Source: Mesorhizobium_K marinum (GTDB lineage Bacteria; Pseudomonadota; Alphaproteobacteria; Rhizobiales; Rhizobiaceae). Taken from it: DNA of 64,000 nt. Where the stretch lies: NCBI RefSeq assembly GCF_040813715.1, contig NZ_JBFOCH010000009.1. One strand, 5' to 3'. Both the position numbers and the translations under genes were made by a program. This document shows, piece after piece, positions 27,124 to 36,335 of the stretch; position 1 is the stretch's first letter, and every line of letters begins with the position of its first letter. Under the pieces are notes generated by a model, which searched no databases, was not told the DNA's origin, and saw nothing but the letters and a program-made list of their open reading frames with translations.

Positions 27124-29666
27124 GCGATACGAAAACCGGAGACGACAAGACGTTGAGCGTCAATCCCAAGAAGACGCTGACGCTGAAGCGTCCGGGCGTC
27201 GAGCAGTCGACCGTGCGGCAGAATTTCTCGCATGGGCGCACGAAATCTGTCGTCGTCGAGACCAAGCGCAAGTTCGTCAAGCCTGGCGAGAAGCAGGAGT
27301 CGGTGTTCACGCCGAAGGCTCCGCCCGCCCCGGCAAAGCCCGCGCCTGTGGTACAGGAAGCCAAGCCGGCGCCCGCGGCCCCGGCCCCCGACCGGCCCAA
27401 CCTCGTCCTCAACGACCTGTCGGCCGAGGAGATCGAGGCCCGCCGCCGCGCGCTCGAAGGCTCCAAGGCGCGTGAGATCGAGGACCGCCAGCGCGCCGCC
27501 GAGGACGCCAAGCGTCGCCAGGAAGAAGAAGAGCGCCGCAAGCGCGAGCGCGAGGAATCCGCCCGCCGTCAGGCCGAGGAAGAGGCCCGCCTGCTCGCCG
27601 AGGCCGAGTCGCGCCGCCGCGCCGAGGAAGAGGCCCGCCGCCGCACGCCGACGGCCGACGCCGCCCCAGAAGAGGAAGAGGCGAAGCCGCGCCGTCCGGC
27701 TACGGCCGGCCTGCCGCCGCGCCGCCTTGCGCCGGCCCAGCCCGAGCGCCCGCAGCGCACGAAGGGCGAGGACGACCGTCGCCGCGGCAAGCTGACGCTG
27801 AACTCGGCGACTGCCGGCGACGACGCACGCTCGCGCTCGCTGTCGTCGATGCGCCGCCGCCAGGAGAAGTTCAAGCGCGCCCTCCACCAGGAGCCGCGCG
27901 AGAAGATCGTCCGCGAGGTCGTCCTCCCGGAGACCATCACCATCGCCGATCTCGCCAACCGCATGTCGGAGCGCGCGGTCGATATCGTGAAGTTCTTCAT
28001 GAAGCAGGGCCAGATCCTGAAGCCGGGCGACGTGATCGACGCCGACACGGCCGAACTGGTGGCTTCCGAATTCGGCCACACCGTGCGCCGCGTCGCCGAA
28101 GCCGACATCGAAGAAGGAGTGTTCAAGGAGCCGGACAAGCCGGAAGACCTGGAGCCGCGCCCGCCGGTCGTCACCATCATGGGTCACGTCGACCACGGCA
28201 AGACGTCGCTGCTCGACGCCATCCGCAACGCCAATGTCGTGTCTGGCGAGGCCGGAGGCATCACCCAGCATATCGGCGCCTATCAGGTCGAGAAGAACGG
28301 CAGCAAGATCACCTTCATCGACACGCCCGGCCACGCGGCGTTCACCGCCATGCGCGCCCGCGGCGCGCAGGCGACGGACATCGCGGTTCTGGTGGTGGCG
28401 GCCGACGATTCGGTGATGCCGCAGACGATCGAGTCCATCAACCACGCCAAGGCGGCGGGTGTGCCGATCATCGTTGCGATCAACAAGGTCGACAAGCCGA
28501 GCGCCGACCCGCAGAAGGTGCGCACGCAGCTGCTGCAGCACGAGGTTTTCGTCGAATCGATGGGCGGCGAGGTGCTCGACGTCGAAGTGTCCGCGACCAA
28601 GGGGACCAACCTCGACAAGCTTCTCGAGGCGATCCTGCTGCAGGCCGAGCTTCTCGACCTGAAGGCCAATCCGGACCGCACGTCCGAAGGCGTGGTCATC
28701 GAGGCGCAGCTTGAAAAGGGCCGTGGCGCCGTTGCGACCGTCCTGGTCCAGACCGGCACCCTGATGATCGGCGACATCGTCGTGGCCGGCAACGAATGGG
28801 GCCGCGTGCGCGCGATCGTCGACGATCGCGGCGGGCAGCTCAAGGAAGCCGGCCCCTCGACGCCGGTCGAGGTGCTCGGCCTGCAGGGCGCACCCCGCGC
28901 CGGCGACCGTTTCGCGACGGTGGCCAGCGAGGCTCGTGCGCGCGAGATCACCGAGTATCGCCAGCGGCTGGCGCGCGACAAGGCCGTCGCCAAGCATGCC
29001 GGCCAGCGCGGTTCGCTCGAACAGATGATGTCGCAGCTCCAGACCAGCGGGCTTAAGGAGTTCCCACTGGTCATCAAGGGCGACGTGCAGGGTTCGGTCG
29101 AGGCGATCATCGCGGCCCTCGAGAAGCTTGGCACCGACGAAGTCAGGGCCCGCATCGTCCATTCCGGCGCCGGCGCCATCACCGAGAGCGACGTGTCGCT
29201 GGCGGAGACGTCGGGCGCAGCGATGATAGGCTTCAACGTTCGCGCAAATCCGCAGGCGCGGGCCGCCGCCGAGGCCGCCGGCATCGAGATCCGCTACTAC
29301 AACATCATCTACAACCTGGTGGATGACGTGAAGGCGGCGATGTCGGGCCTGCTCTCGCCGGAGCGCCGCGAGACCTTCCTCGGCAACGCCGAGATTCTGG
29401 AGGTGTTCGACATCACCAAGGTCGGCAAGATCGCCGGCTGCCGTGTCACCGAAGGCAAGGTGGAGCGCGGCGCGGGCGTGCGCCTGATCCGCGACAACGT
29501 CGTCATCCACGAAGGAACGCTGAAGACGCTGAAGCGCTTCAAGGACGAAGTGCCCGAGGTCCCGGTCGGCCAGGAGTGCGGCATGGCCTTCCAGAACTTC
29601 GAGAACCTTCAGGTCGGCGACATCATCGAGTGCTTCCGCGTCGAGATGGTGACGCGGTCGCTCTAG
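27120..29666 (+). CDS. infB: Translation initiation factor IF-2
   Basis: An 848-residue GTPase that brings initiator tRNA to the 30S subunit. The N-terminal ~270 residues are a long charged Arg/Glu/Ala-rich region (a likely single helix around residues 100-190). The G domain has G1 GHVDHGKT from Gly355, G3 DTPGHAAF and G4 NKVD, followed by domains II, III and the C2 tRNA-binding domain. The ATG overlaps the ylxR stop (ATGA). Reading frame and length are normal for the group. Several large antisense ORFs opposite this gene are codon-bias shadows. Confidence 0.98.
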   Translation: MSDTKTGDDKTLSVNPKKTLTLKRPGVEQSTVRQNFSHGRTKSVVVETKRKFVKPGEKQESVFTPKAPPAPAKPAPVVQEAKPAPAAPAPDRPNLVLNDLSAEEIEARRRALEGSKAREIEDRQRAAEDAKRRQEEEERRKREREESARRQAEEEARLLAEAESRRRAEEEARRRTPTADAAPEEEEAKPRRPATAGLPPRRLAPAQPERPQRTKGEDDRRRGKLTLNSATAGDDARSRSLSSMRRRQEKFKRALHQEPREKIVREVVLPETITIADLANRMSERAVDIVKFFMKQGQILKPGDVIDADTAELVASEFGHTVRRVAEADIEEGVFKEPDKPEDLEPRPPVVTIMGHVDHGKTSLLDAIRNANVVSGEAGGITQHIGAYQVEKNGSKITFIDTPGHAAFTAMRARGAQATDIAVLVVAADDSVMPQTIESINHAKAAGVPIIVAINKVDKPSADPQKVRTQLLQHEVFVESMGGEVLDVEVSATKGTNLDKLLEAILLQAELLDLKANPDRTSEGVVIEAQLEKGRGAVATVLVQTGTLMIGDIVVAGNEWGRVRAIVDDRGGQLKEAGPSTPVEVLGLQGAPRAGDRFATVASEARAREITEYRQRLARDKAVAKHAGQRGSLEQMMSQLQTSGLKEFPLVIKGDVQGSVEAIIAALEKLGTDEVRARIVHSGAGAITESDVSLAETSGAAMIGFNVRANPQARAAAEAAGIEIRYYNIIYNLVDDVKAAMSGLLSPERRETFLGNAEILEVFDITKVGKIAGCRVTEGKVERGAGVRLIRDNVVIHEGTLKTLKRFKDEVPEVPVGQECGMAFQNFENLQVGDIIECFRVEMVTRSL

Positions 29667-29771
29667 GGGCGTATCGCCGGCTTTAGTTGCGGCGGCGGCG
29701 ATGCCGCCGCCCCGGAATTCATGAACCGTGCCCGCGGTCCCATTCCGCGCGCACGGATCGAGATAGGAACC

Positions 29772-30182
29772 ATGTCGAGATCCTCAGGCTCCGGCCCCTC
29801 CCAGCGCATGCTGCGCGTCGGCGAACAGGTGCGCCATGCCCTCGCCGATCTATTGCGGCGCGGCGAAATCATCGATCCGTTGATCGAAGGCAGCGTTATC
29901 TCGATCTCCGAGGTGCGGATGTCGCCGGACCTGAAGATCGCCACGGCCTTCGTCTCGCCGCTCGGCCCGGGCGACCACCTGGCAGTGGTCAAGGCGCTGA
30001 ACAGCCACGCCAAATTCATTCGCGGCCGGGTTACGCATGCACTTCGGCAGATGAAATACATGCCCGAGTTCCGCTTCAGGCTCGACACCAGCTTCGACAA
30101 TTTCTCGAGGATCGACGATCTGCTGAAGTCGCCCGAAGTGGCGCGCGATCTCGATCACGACACGAACGACAAGGACGATTGA
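29772..30182 (+). CDS. rbfA: Ribosome-binding factor A
   Basis: A 136-residue cold-shock-type factor that binds the 30S subunit during 16S maturation. The KH-fold landmarks are QRMLRVGEQVRHALADLL, ISEVRMSPDLKIATAFVSPLG and FRLDTSFDNFSRIDDLL. The ATG at 29772 is preceded by GATAGGAACC; in-frame upstream starts would add an unconserved basic extension. Its TGA overlaps the truB ATG by one base (TGATG), consistent with coupled translation. Confidence 0.95.
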   Translation: MSRSSGSGPSQRMLRVGEQVRHALADLLRRGEIIDPLIEGSVISISEVRMSPDLKIATAFVSPLGPGDHLAVVKALNSHAKFIRGRVTHALRQMKYMPEFRFRLDTSFDNFSRIDDLLKSPEVARDLDHDTNDKDD

Positions 30183-31147
30183 TGGCCCGTCGCGGCAAGA
30201 AGAAGGGCCGGTCGGTCTCCGGCTGGGTGATCTTGGACAAGCCGGTCGGCATGGGCTCGACCGAGGCTGTCGCCAAGGTGAAGTGGCTGTACCAGGCCGA
30301 CAAGGCCGGTCACGCCGGCACCCTTGACCCGCTGGCGTCCGGCATGCTGCCGATCGCGCTCGGCGAGGCGACCAAGACCGTTCCCTATGTCCAGGACGGC
30401 GCCAAAGTCTATCGGTTCACCGTTGCCTGGGGCGAGGAGCGTTCGACCGACGACCTCGAGGGTCCGGTCACCAGGACCTCGGACAAGCGGCCTGGCGAAG
30501 ACGATATCCGCGCGTTGCTTCCGAAATACACCGGCGTCATCATGCAGGCGCCGCCGCAGTTTTCCGCCATCAAGATCGCCGGCGAGCGCGCCTACGACAT
30601 GGCCCGTTCGGGCGAAGTCGTCGACATCCCCGAGCGCGAGGTGGAGATCGGCCGCTTCGACCTGCTCGAGATGCGTCCCGACGGCAGCACCGTCTTCGAG
30701 ATCGAATGCGGCAAGGGCACCTATGTGCGCAGCCTCGCGCGCGACATGGGCCGAGACCTCGGCTGCTACGGCCACATCGCGGAACTGCGCCGCACCGAGG
30801 TCGACCCCTTTACGCCGGAAGACTTCGTCACGGTCCCGGAACTCGAGTTGGCGCGCTTCGGCGAAGCCGGCCAGGCGGCGTGGGAAGAGGCGGGCAAGCC
30901 GCTCCTCGACTTCGGCGCGATCGACGATCTGCTGATCGACACGGGCGCCGCGCTCGAATGCCTGCCGCAGGTCGCCCTCTCCGACGACGCTGCCCACCGG
31001 ATCAGGCTCGGCAATCCCGTCATCATCCGCGGTCGCGACGCCCCCGTCGAAGCCGAGGAAGCCTGCGCGACGGCGCGCGGGCGGCTGGTGGCCATCGGCG
31101 CCATCGAGGCCGGCATGTTCAAGCCGAAGCGCGTCTTCGCCGGATGA
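30182..31147 (+). CDS. truB: tRNA pseudouridine-55 synthase
   Basis: A 321-residue enzyme that forms pseudouridine 55 in the T loop of tRNAs. The catalytic Asp49 lies in GHAGTLDPLASGML. The further motifs RFTVAWGEERSTDD, PPQFSAIKIAGERAYDMAR and CGKGTYVRSLARDMG are present, and a C-terminal PUA-like tail follows. It is the last gene of the rimP operon proper; rpsO follows after 192 bp that probably contain its own promoter. Confidence 0.96.
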   Translation: MARRGKKKGRSVSGWVILDKPVGMGSTEAVAKVKWLYQADKAGHAGTLDPLASGMLPIALGEATKTVPYVQDGAKVYRFTVAWGEERSTDDLEGPVTRTSDKRPGEDDIRALLPKYTGVIMQAPPQFSAIKIAGERAYDMARSGEVVDIPEREVEIGRFDLLEMRPDGSTVFEIECGKGTYVRSLARDMGRDLGCYGHIAELRRTEVDPFTPEDFVTVPELELARFGEAGQAAWEEAGKPLLDFGAIDDLLIDTGAALECLPQVALSDDAAHRIRLGNPVIIRGRDAPVEAEEACATARGRLVAIGAIEAGMFKPKRVFAG

Positions 31148-31339
31148 TGCCTTCAATGTTTGCCTGGCCGCGTCGCCAAATGCTCTCTGGCTTTTTCCGT
31201 GGAATTCGCCTATATGCCGCGCAACATCGCGCAGGACGGGCAGTTTCTGCCTGAATTTGGCGCCTTGTTCACCGGCCCCTGCTGGACGACATCCCGGCTG
31301 TGGGCGACCCCGTTCCTCAGATCAGAAAGGAAGAATCCG

Positions 31340-31609
31340 ATGTCGATCACTGCTGAACGTAAGCAGGCCCTGATGGCCGAATTCGCAACCGCCAAGGGCG
31401 ACACCGGTTCGCCCGAAGTCCAGGTTGCCGTGCTTTCCGAACGCATCAAGAACCTGACCGAGCACTTCAAGGACCACAAGAAGGACAACCATTCCCGCCG
31501 TGGCCTGCTCGCTCTGGTCTCGCAGCGCCGCAGCCTGCTTGACTATCTCAAGCGCAAGGATGAGGCCCGCTACTCGGCCCTGATCGAGAAGCTCGGCCTG
31601 CGCCGCTAA
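31340..31609 (+). CDS. rpsO: 30S ribosomal protein S15
   Basis: An 89-residue ribosomal protein binding the central domain of 16S rRNA. The sequence (SITAERKQALMAEFA, GDTGSPEVQVAVLSERIKNL, HSRRGLLALVSQRRSLLDYL) is unmistakable. The ATG at 31340 follows GAAAGGAAGAATCC. The 192-bp leader after truB has a TATATG at 31211 that could be a -10, but the matching -35 (TGGCTT) is poor. Leaders of rpsO often bind S15 for autoregulation; no such structure was verified here. A hairpin follows the gene. Confidence 0.98.
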   Translation: MSITAERKQALMAEFATAKGDTGSPEVQVAVLSERIKNLTEHFKDHKKDNHSRRGLLALVSQRRSLLDYLKRKDEARYSALIEKLGLRR

Positions 31610-31617
31610 CTACCCGA

Positions 31618-31643
31618 CCGGCGCGCCTTGGCGCGCCGGTTTC
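31618..31643 (+). terminator. GC-rich hairpin between rpsO and pnp
   Basis: A perfect 10-bp inverted repeat (CCGGCGCGCC, 31618-31627, and GGCGCGCCGG, 31630-31639) lies 8 bp after the rpsO stop. In practice a somewhat shorter stem with a larger loop would form. It is followed only by TTT, so it may be a weak terminator or an RNA-processing site. The rest of the 270-bp rpsO-pnp interval holds no gene. Confidence 0.6.
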
Positions 31644-31879
31644 GCATTCGGGCGGCCAACCAGGCTGCCCGCTGGTTCAATGGCCGGAAGGGTCCGGCGA
31701 GAACCCCCATGGACGGTCATGGGGCAGGATTGCAGGACGCTCGGGCTGCGGGCATTTCGTTCAAGCCCCACGCTTCGAGCTTCCCGTTGTCTTGCCCGTG
31801 GCTCGCCCGAACGAAGCCAGGGACGGCTTTTGCGCGACTTTAGGAACCGCGCGGAGCCTCCCGATATGAAGGACACGAC

Positions 31880-34027
31880 ATGTTCAATCACCACAAAGTC
31901 GAAATCGAATGGGGCGGCCGCCCGCTCATCCTCGAGACCGGCAAGATCGCCCGCCAGGCTGACGGCGCCGTGCTCGCCACCTACGGCGAGACCGTCGTTC
32001 TCGCCACCGTCGTCTCGGCCAAGGAGCCTAAGCCGGGCTTCGACTTCTTCCCGCTCACCGTGAACTACCAGGAAAAGACGTTTGCCGCCGGCAAGATCCC
32101 GGGCGGCTACTTCAAGCGCGAAGGCCGTCCCTCCGAGAAGGAGACGCTGGTTTCCCGCCTGATCGACCGTCCGATCCGCCCGCTCTTCGCCGACGGCTAC
32201 AAGAACGACACGCAGGTCGTCGTCACCGTGCTGCAGCATGATCTCGAGAACGATCCGGACATCGTCTCGATCGTCGCCACCTCGGCCGCTCTGACCCTGT
32301 CGGGCGTTCCCTTCATGGGCCCGATCGGCGGCGCGCGCGTCGGCTACGTCAACGGCGAATACGTGCTCAACCCGCATGTCGACGAGATGCCCGAGTCCAA
32401 GCTCGATCTCGTCGTGGCCGGAACGGATTCGGCCGTGCTGATGGTGGAATCGGAAGCCCAGGAGCTGCCCGAGGACGTCATGCTCGGCGCCGTGATGTTC
32501 GGCCACAAGGGCTTCCAGCCGGTGATCGATGCGATCATCAAGCTCGCCGAGGTCGCCGCCAAGGAGCCGCGCGACTTCACGCCGCCGAGCTACAGCGAAC
32601 TCGAGGCCGAGATGCTGAAGCTCGTCGAGGGCGAGCTGCGCGACGCCTACAAGAACGTCGACAAGCAGAAGCGCTACGCCGCGGTTGACGCGGTCAAGGC
32701 CAAGGTCAAGGCGGCGTTCGCTCCGGTCGGCGAGGAAGCCCCGAGGTGGACGGCGGAGCAGGTCGGCGCCGTGTTCAAGGAGCTCCAGGCCAAGATCGTG
32801 CGCTGGAACATCCTCGATACCCAGTCCCGCATCGACGGCCGCGACCTCAGCACGGTCCGCAAGATCGTGTCGGAAGTCGGCGTGCTGCCGCGCACCCACG
32901 GTTCGGCGCTGTTCACGCGCGGCGAGACGCAGGCGCTGGTCGTCGCCACGCTGGGCACCGGCGAGGACGAGCAGTATGTCGACAGCCTGACCGGCATGTA
33001 CAAGGAGAAGTTCCTCCTCCACTACAACTTCCCGCCCTACTCGGTCGGCGAGACCGGCCGCATGGGCTCGCCGGGCCGCCGCGAGATCGGCCACGGCAAG
33101 CTCGCCTGGCGCGCTATCCGGCCGATGCTGCCTTCGGCCGAGCAGTTCCCCTACACGCTGCGCGTCGTTTCCGAGATCACCGAGTCGAACGGCTCGTCCT
33201 CGATGGCGACGGTCTGTGGCACCTCGCTGGCGCTGATGGATGCGGGCGTTCCGCTCGCCAAGCCGGTAGCGGGCATCGCCATGGGCCTGATCAAGGAAGG
33301 CGAGCGCTACGCGGTGCTCTCCGACATCCTCGGTGACGAGGACCACCTCGGCGACATGGACTTCAAGGTGGCCGGCACCCGTGATGGCGTCACCTCGCTG
33401 CAGATGGACATCAAGATCTCCGGCATCACCGAGGAGATCATGAAGGTCGCGCTGGACCAGGCCAAGGGCGGCCGCCAGCACATCCTCGGCGAAATGGCGC
33501 ATGCGCTGTCCGGCGCCCGCGCCGAGCTCGGCGAGTTCGCGCCGCGCATCGAGGTCATGCACATCCCGACCGACAAGATCCGCGACGTGATCGGCTCGGG
33601 CGGCAAGGTCATCCGCGAGATCGTCGAGAAGACCGGCGCCAAGATCAACATCGAGGACGACGGCACGGTGAAGATCGCCTCCTCGAACGCCAAGGAGATC
33701 GAGGCCGCCAAGAAGTGGATCCACACTATCGTGGCCGAGCCGGAAGTCGGTGAGATATACGAGGGCACCGTGGTGAAGACCGCCGACTTCGGCGCCTTCG
33801 TCAACTTCTTCGGCCCGAAGGACGGCCTCGTCCACATCTCCCAGCTGGCCGACGCCCGCGTCCAGAAGACCACCGACGTGGTCAAGGAAGGCCAGAAGGT
33901 CTACGTCAAGCTGATGGGCTTCGACGAGCGCGGCAAGGTCCGACTGTCGATGAAGGTCGTCGACCAGGAGACCGGCAAGGAGATCGTCCGCGAGAAGAAG
34001 GCTGAAGGCGAAGAGACCGCCGCCTGA
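31880..34027 (+). CDS. pnp: Polyribonucleotide nucleotidyltransferase (PNPase)
   Basis: A 715-residue phosphorolytic 3'-5' exoribonuclease and degradosome component. It has two RNase PH-like domains (N-terminal FNHHKVEIEWGGRPLILETG; second around RDLSTVRKIVSEVGVLPRTHGSALFTRGETQ), then a KH domain (IRDVIGSGGKVIREI) and an S1 domain (GEIYEGTVVKTADFGAFVNF). It is downstream of rpsO as in most proteobacteria. The ATG is at 31880. A strong bidirectional terminator follows the stop codon. Confidence 0.98.
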   Translation: MFNHHKVEIEWGGRPLILETGKIARQADGAVLATYGETVVLATVVSAKEPKPGFDFFPLTVNYQEKTFAAGKIPGGYFKREGRPSEKETLVSRLIDRPIRPLFADGYKNDTQVVVTVLQHDLENDPDIVSIVATSAALTLSGVPFMGPIGGARVGYVNGEYVLNPHVDEMPESKLDLVVAGTDSAVLMVESEAQELPEDVMLGAVMFGHKGFQPVIDAIIKLAEVAAKEPRDFTPPSYSELEAEMLKLVEGELRDAYKNVDKQKRYAAVDAVKAKVKAAFAPVGEEAPRWTAEQVGAVFKELQAKIVRWNILDTQSRIDGRDLSTVRKIVSEVGVLPRTHGSALFTRGETQALVVATLGTGEDEQYVDSLTGMYKEKFLLHYNFPPYSVGETGRMGSPGRREIGHGKLAWRAIRPMLPSAEQFPYTLRVVSEITESNGSSSMATVCGTSLALMDAGVPLAKPVAGIAMGLIKEGERYAVLSDILGDEDHLGDMDFKVAGTRDGVTSLQMDIKISGITEEIMKVALDQAKGGRQHILGEMAHALSGARAELGEFAPRIEVMHIPTDKIRDVIGSGGKVIREIVEKTGAKINIEDDGTVKIASSNAKEIEAAKKWIHTIVAEPEVGEIYEGTVVKTADFGAFVNFFGPKDGLVHISQLADARVQKTTDVVKEGQKVYVKLMGFDERGKVRLSMKVVDQETGKEIVREKKAEGEETAA

Positions 34028-34050
34028 TCTTCGCGTACTTGCGAGTTGAA

Positions 34051-34079
34051 GCGGGCGCGGCGCAAGCCGCGCCCGCTTT
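34051..34079. terminator. Bidirectional terminator between pnp and the convergent nitronate monooxygenase
   Basis: A perfect 11-bp stem (GCGGGCGCGGC, 34051-34061, with GCCGCGCCCGC, 34066-34076) closes a GCAA tetraloop. TTT follows on the plus side and AA precedes the stem, serving both convergent genes. Confidence 0.85.
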
Positions 34080-34094
34080 GCGTTGGATGGTGGG

Positions 34095-35168
34095 TCAGGC
34101 GATCTGCCGCAGCCGCTCCTGCGTCTCGGCGACCAGCGTCCGCGTCAGTTCGGCTGCCGGCATTTCGCGACCGAGCCGCATTGCCTGTCCGGACCACATG
34201 GGCGTGAAGTCGCCCGAACCGGCCGGCTCCGCCTTGCCCCGGAGCGGCATCAGCGCGCCGCCGGCCAGCGGGAATTGCGGCGGCAGGTCGGACATCGCGC
34301 CGACCTCGCGGATGACGCGGTTGGCAATGCCGCGCGCCGGGCGGCCGGTGAAGACGCGCGTCAGCACCGTGTCGTCGTCCCAGGCAACCTTCAGCGCTGC
34401 GCGATGCGGCGCGACGAGCTTTGCCTCCGGGCAGAACAAATAGGCCGTTCCGATCTGCGCAGCGGATGCGCCGAGCGCCAGCGCGGCGGCGATGCCGCGT
34501 CCGTCGGCGATGCCGCCGGCGGCGATGACCGGGACGTTCACCGCGTCGGCCACCTGCGGCACCAGCGCCATCGTCCCGACCTGCTGGTCCGCATGCTCTG
34601 AAAGGAAGATGCCGCGATGGCCGCCGGCTTCGAAGCCTTGCGCGATCACCGCGTCGCAGCCACGTTCTTCCAGCCAGATCGCCTCGCGCACCGTGGTGGC
34701 CGATGCGATAACCTTCGCGCCCGAAGCCTTCACGCGGGCGACGAGCGGCGCCGGCGGCAGGCCGAAGTGGAAGCTGACCACCTCGGGCCGCAGTTCCTCG
34801 ACGGTCTGGCAAAGCGCCTCGTCGAAGGGCGTTCTGTTCGACACCGGGATCGGTTCCGCCGGATCGACACCGAGTTCCGAATAGTAGGGTTTCAGCGTCT
34901 CCCGCCACGCCGCTTCCCGGCCTTCGTCATAGGCGGGCGGAACATGGCAGAAGAAGTTCATGTTGATCGGCGCCTCGGTGGCGGCGCGGATTTTCGCCAT
35001 TTCGGCACGCGTCTGCTCGTGGCTGAGCAGGGCGGACGGCAGCGCCCCCAGTCCGCCGGCGCGGGCGACGGCTATCGCCATGTCGGAGAGAACGGGCCCG
35101 GCCATCGGCGCCAGCAGGATCGGATGGTCGATGCCGAACAGGTCGAGAATTCGACGGTCGCGCCACAT
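34095..35168 (-). CDS. Nitronate monooxygenase-family FMN protein
   Basis: A 357-residue TIM-barrel flavoprotein of the NPD/2-nitropropane dioxygenase family, which oxidises alkyl nitronates using FMN. Conserved parts include HPILLAPMAGPVLSDMAIAVARAGGLGAL at the N-terminus, NMNFF, the FMN-phosphate regions VIAQGFEAGGHRG (with the family's His) and AAGGIADGRGIAAALALGA, and a C-terminal MWSGQA segment. It appears monocistronic, ends convergently against pnp at a shared terminator, and is divergent from the methyltransferase gene. The physiological substrate is unknown for most members. Confidence 0.88.
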   Translation of the reverse strand: MWRDRRILDLFGIDHPILLAPMAGPVLSDMAIAVARAGGLGALPSALLSHEQTRAEMAKIRAATEAPINMNFFCHVPPAYDEGREAAWRETLKPYYSELGVDPAEPIPVSNRTPFDEALCQTVEELRPEVVSFHFGLPPAPLVARVKASGAKVIASATTVREAIWLEERGCDAVIAQGFEAGGHRGIFLSEHADQQVGTMALVPQVADAVNVPVIAAGGIADGRGIAAALALGASAAQIGTAYLFCPEAKLVAPHRAALKVAWDDDTVLTRVFTGRPARGIANRVIREVGAMSDLPPQFPLAGGALMPLRGKAEPAGSGDFTPMWSGQAMRLGREMPAAELTRTLVAETQERLRQIA

Positions 35169-35321
35169 GATGGTTCCCTCCGTTCGCCAGTCAGTCTACA
35201 TCGGGTCGCCGCGATAGCGCTGCGCCATCGCCAGGGGGGCGATAAGCCAGTATGCGTCGACCGAATTTTGGCCGGACAGCGTCGCCCCGGCGCTTCCGAG
35301 CCTTGAAGGACTTCAGCGCCA

Positions 35322-36335
35322 ATGAAGCCAGGCCCGCTCGCCACCCTCTTCCACCCCTTCGAGACGGGGGACCTCGCCCTGCCGCGTCAGGGCACCCGGG
35401 CGTTGTTCCTGGGCGCCGAACCGGGTTTCCGTCTGCCCGAAGGTTTTGGCGCGCAATTGGCGCTGGTACAGGGTTTTAGGCCGCATGTCCTCGGGCTGGA
35501 AGCTGCCGGACACCGGGTGACGCATGAGGTCGAAGGCGACGGCTACGACCTGGCGCTCGTGCTCGCCGGCCGGCATCGCGGGCAGAACGAGGGCCGCATC
35601 GCCGAAGCGGTCGAGAGCACCGTTCCCGGAGGGCTGATCGTCGTTGCCGGAAGCACCGACGACGGCATTGGCAGCCTGCGCAAGCGGGTGGCGAAGCTGG
35701 TCGACGTCGAGGGCGCGCTGCCGAAGCACCATGGCGTCGTATTCTGGTTCCGGCGGCCGGACGACCCGTCCGCGCTGGTCGCGCTTCGTCCTGCGCCGAC
35801 GCTGGTCGACGGCCGGTTCCGGACCGCGCCCGGCATGTTCTCGCATGACCGCGTCGATGCGGGCTCGCGGCTCCTCGCACAATGCCTGCCGGATGCGGCC
35901 AAGGGCGCCGCCGCTGACTTCTGCTCGGGCTGGGGCTATCTCGCAGCGGAGCTCGCCGCGCATACCGCCGGGCTGGCTTCGATCGACCTCTACGAAGCCG
36001 ACCGCGCATCGCTGCAGGCAGCCGAAGCCAACCTCAACGCTTTAGCCGCCCGTCCCGCCTTCGACTTCTTCTGGTGTGATCTGGCCAGCGAAAAGGTGGA
36101 GCGACGATACGACCTGATCGTCATGAACCCGCCCTTCCACCAGGGACGCGCGTCCGAACCCGGCATCGGCCAGGCGATGATCAAGGCGGCGGCCTTGGCG
36201 CTCAAGCCGGGCGGCCAGCTCCTGATGGTGGCGAACCGGGGGCTGCCTTACGCGCAGCCCCTGAAGGACGCGTTCAAAGATGTCAGGGAACTGCGCAGCG
36301 AGGGCGGCTTCCGGGTGTTTGCCGCCCGCAAGTAG
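35322..36335 (+). CDS. Class I SAM-dependent methyltransferase, RsmC-like
   Basis: A 337-residue two-domain methyltransferase. The N-terminal half is a degenerate methyltransferase-like domain. The C-terminal half has the SAM site AADFCSGWGYLAAEL at about residues 197-211, and the catalytic NPPFHQG motif for exocyclic-amine methylation of guanine. This architecture is that of RsmC (16S rRNA m2G1207) and RlmG. In Rhizobiales such proteins are usually annotated as class I methyltransferase, and the rRNA target is inferred. It converges on the DUF1989-GcvT gene with no gap. Confidence 0.83.
   Translation: MKPGPLATLFHPFETGDLALPRQGTRALFLGAEPGFRLPEGFGAQLALVQGFRPHVLGLEAAGHRVTHEVEGDGYDLALVLAGRHRGQNEGRIAEAVESTVPGGLIVVAGSTDDGIGSLRKRVAKLVDVEGALPKHHGVVFWFRRPDDPSALVALRPAPTLVDGRFRTAPGMFSHDRVDAGSRLLAQCLPDAAKGAAADFCSGWGYLAAELAAHTAGLASIDLYEADRASLQAAEANLNALAARPAFDFFWCDLASEKVERRYDLIVMNPPFHQGRASEPGIGQAMIKAAALALKPGGQLLMVANRGLPYAQPLKDAFKDVRELRSEGGFRVFAARK

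Noticed and set aside
24056..29510. Very long ORFs (hundreds of codons) on the strand opposite nusA and infB, and similarly opposite pnp and lnt
   Set aside because: High-GC codon bias creates stop-free antisense frames. Their translations lack recognisable domains and are full of His/Arg/Asp-rich low-complexity sequence.
31148..31339. Promoter of rpsO
   Set aside because: TATATG at 31211 is a fair -10 but no acceptable -35 lies 16-18 bases upstream, so no promoter is annotated.
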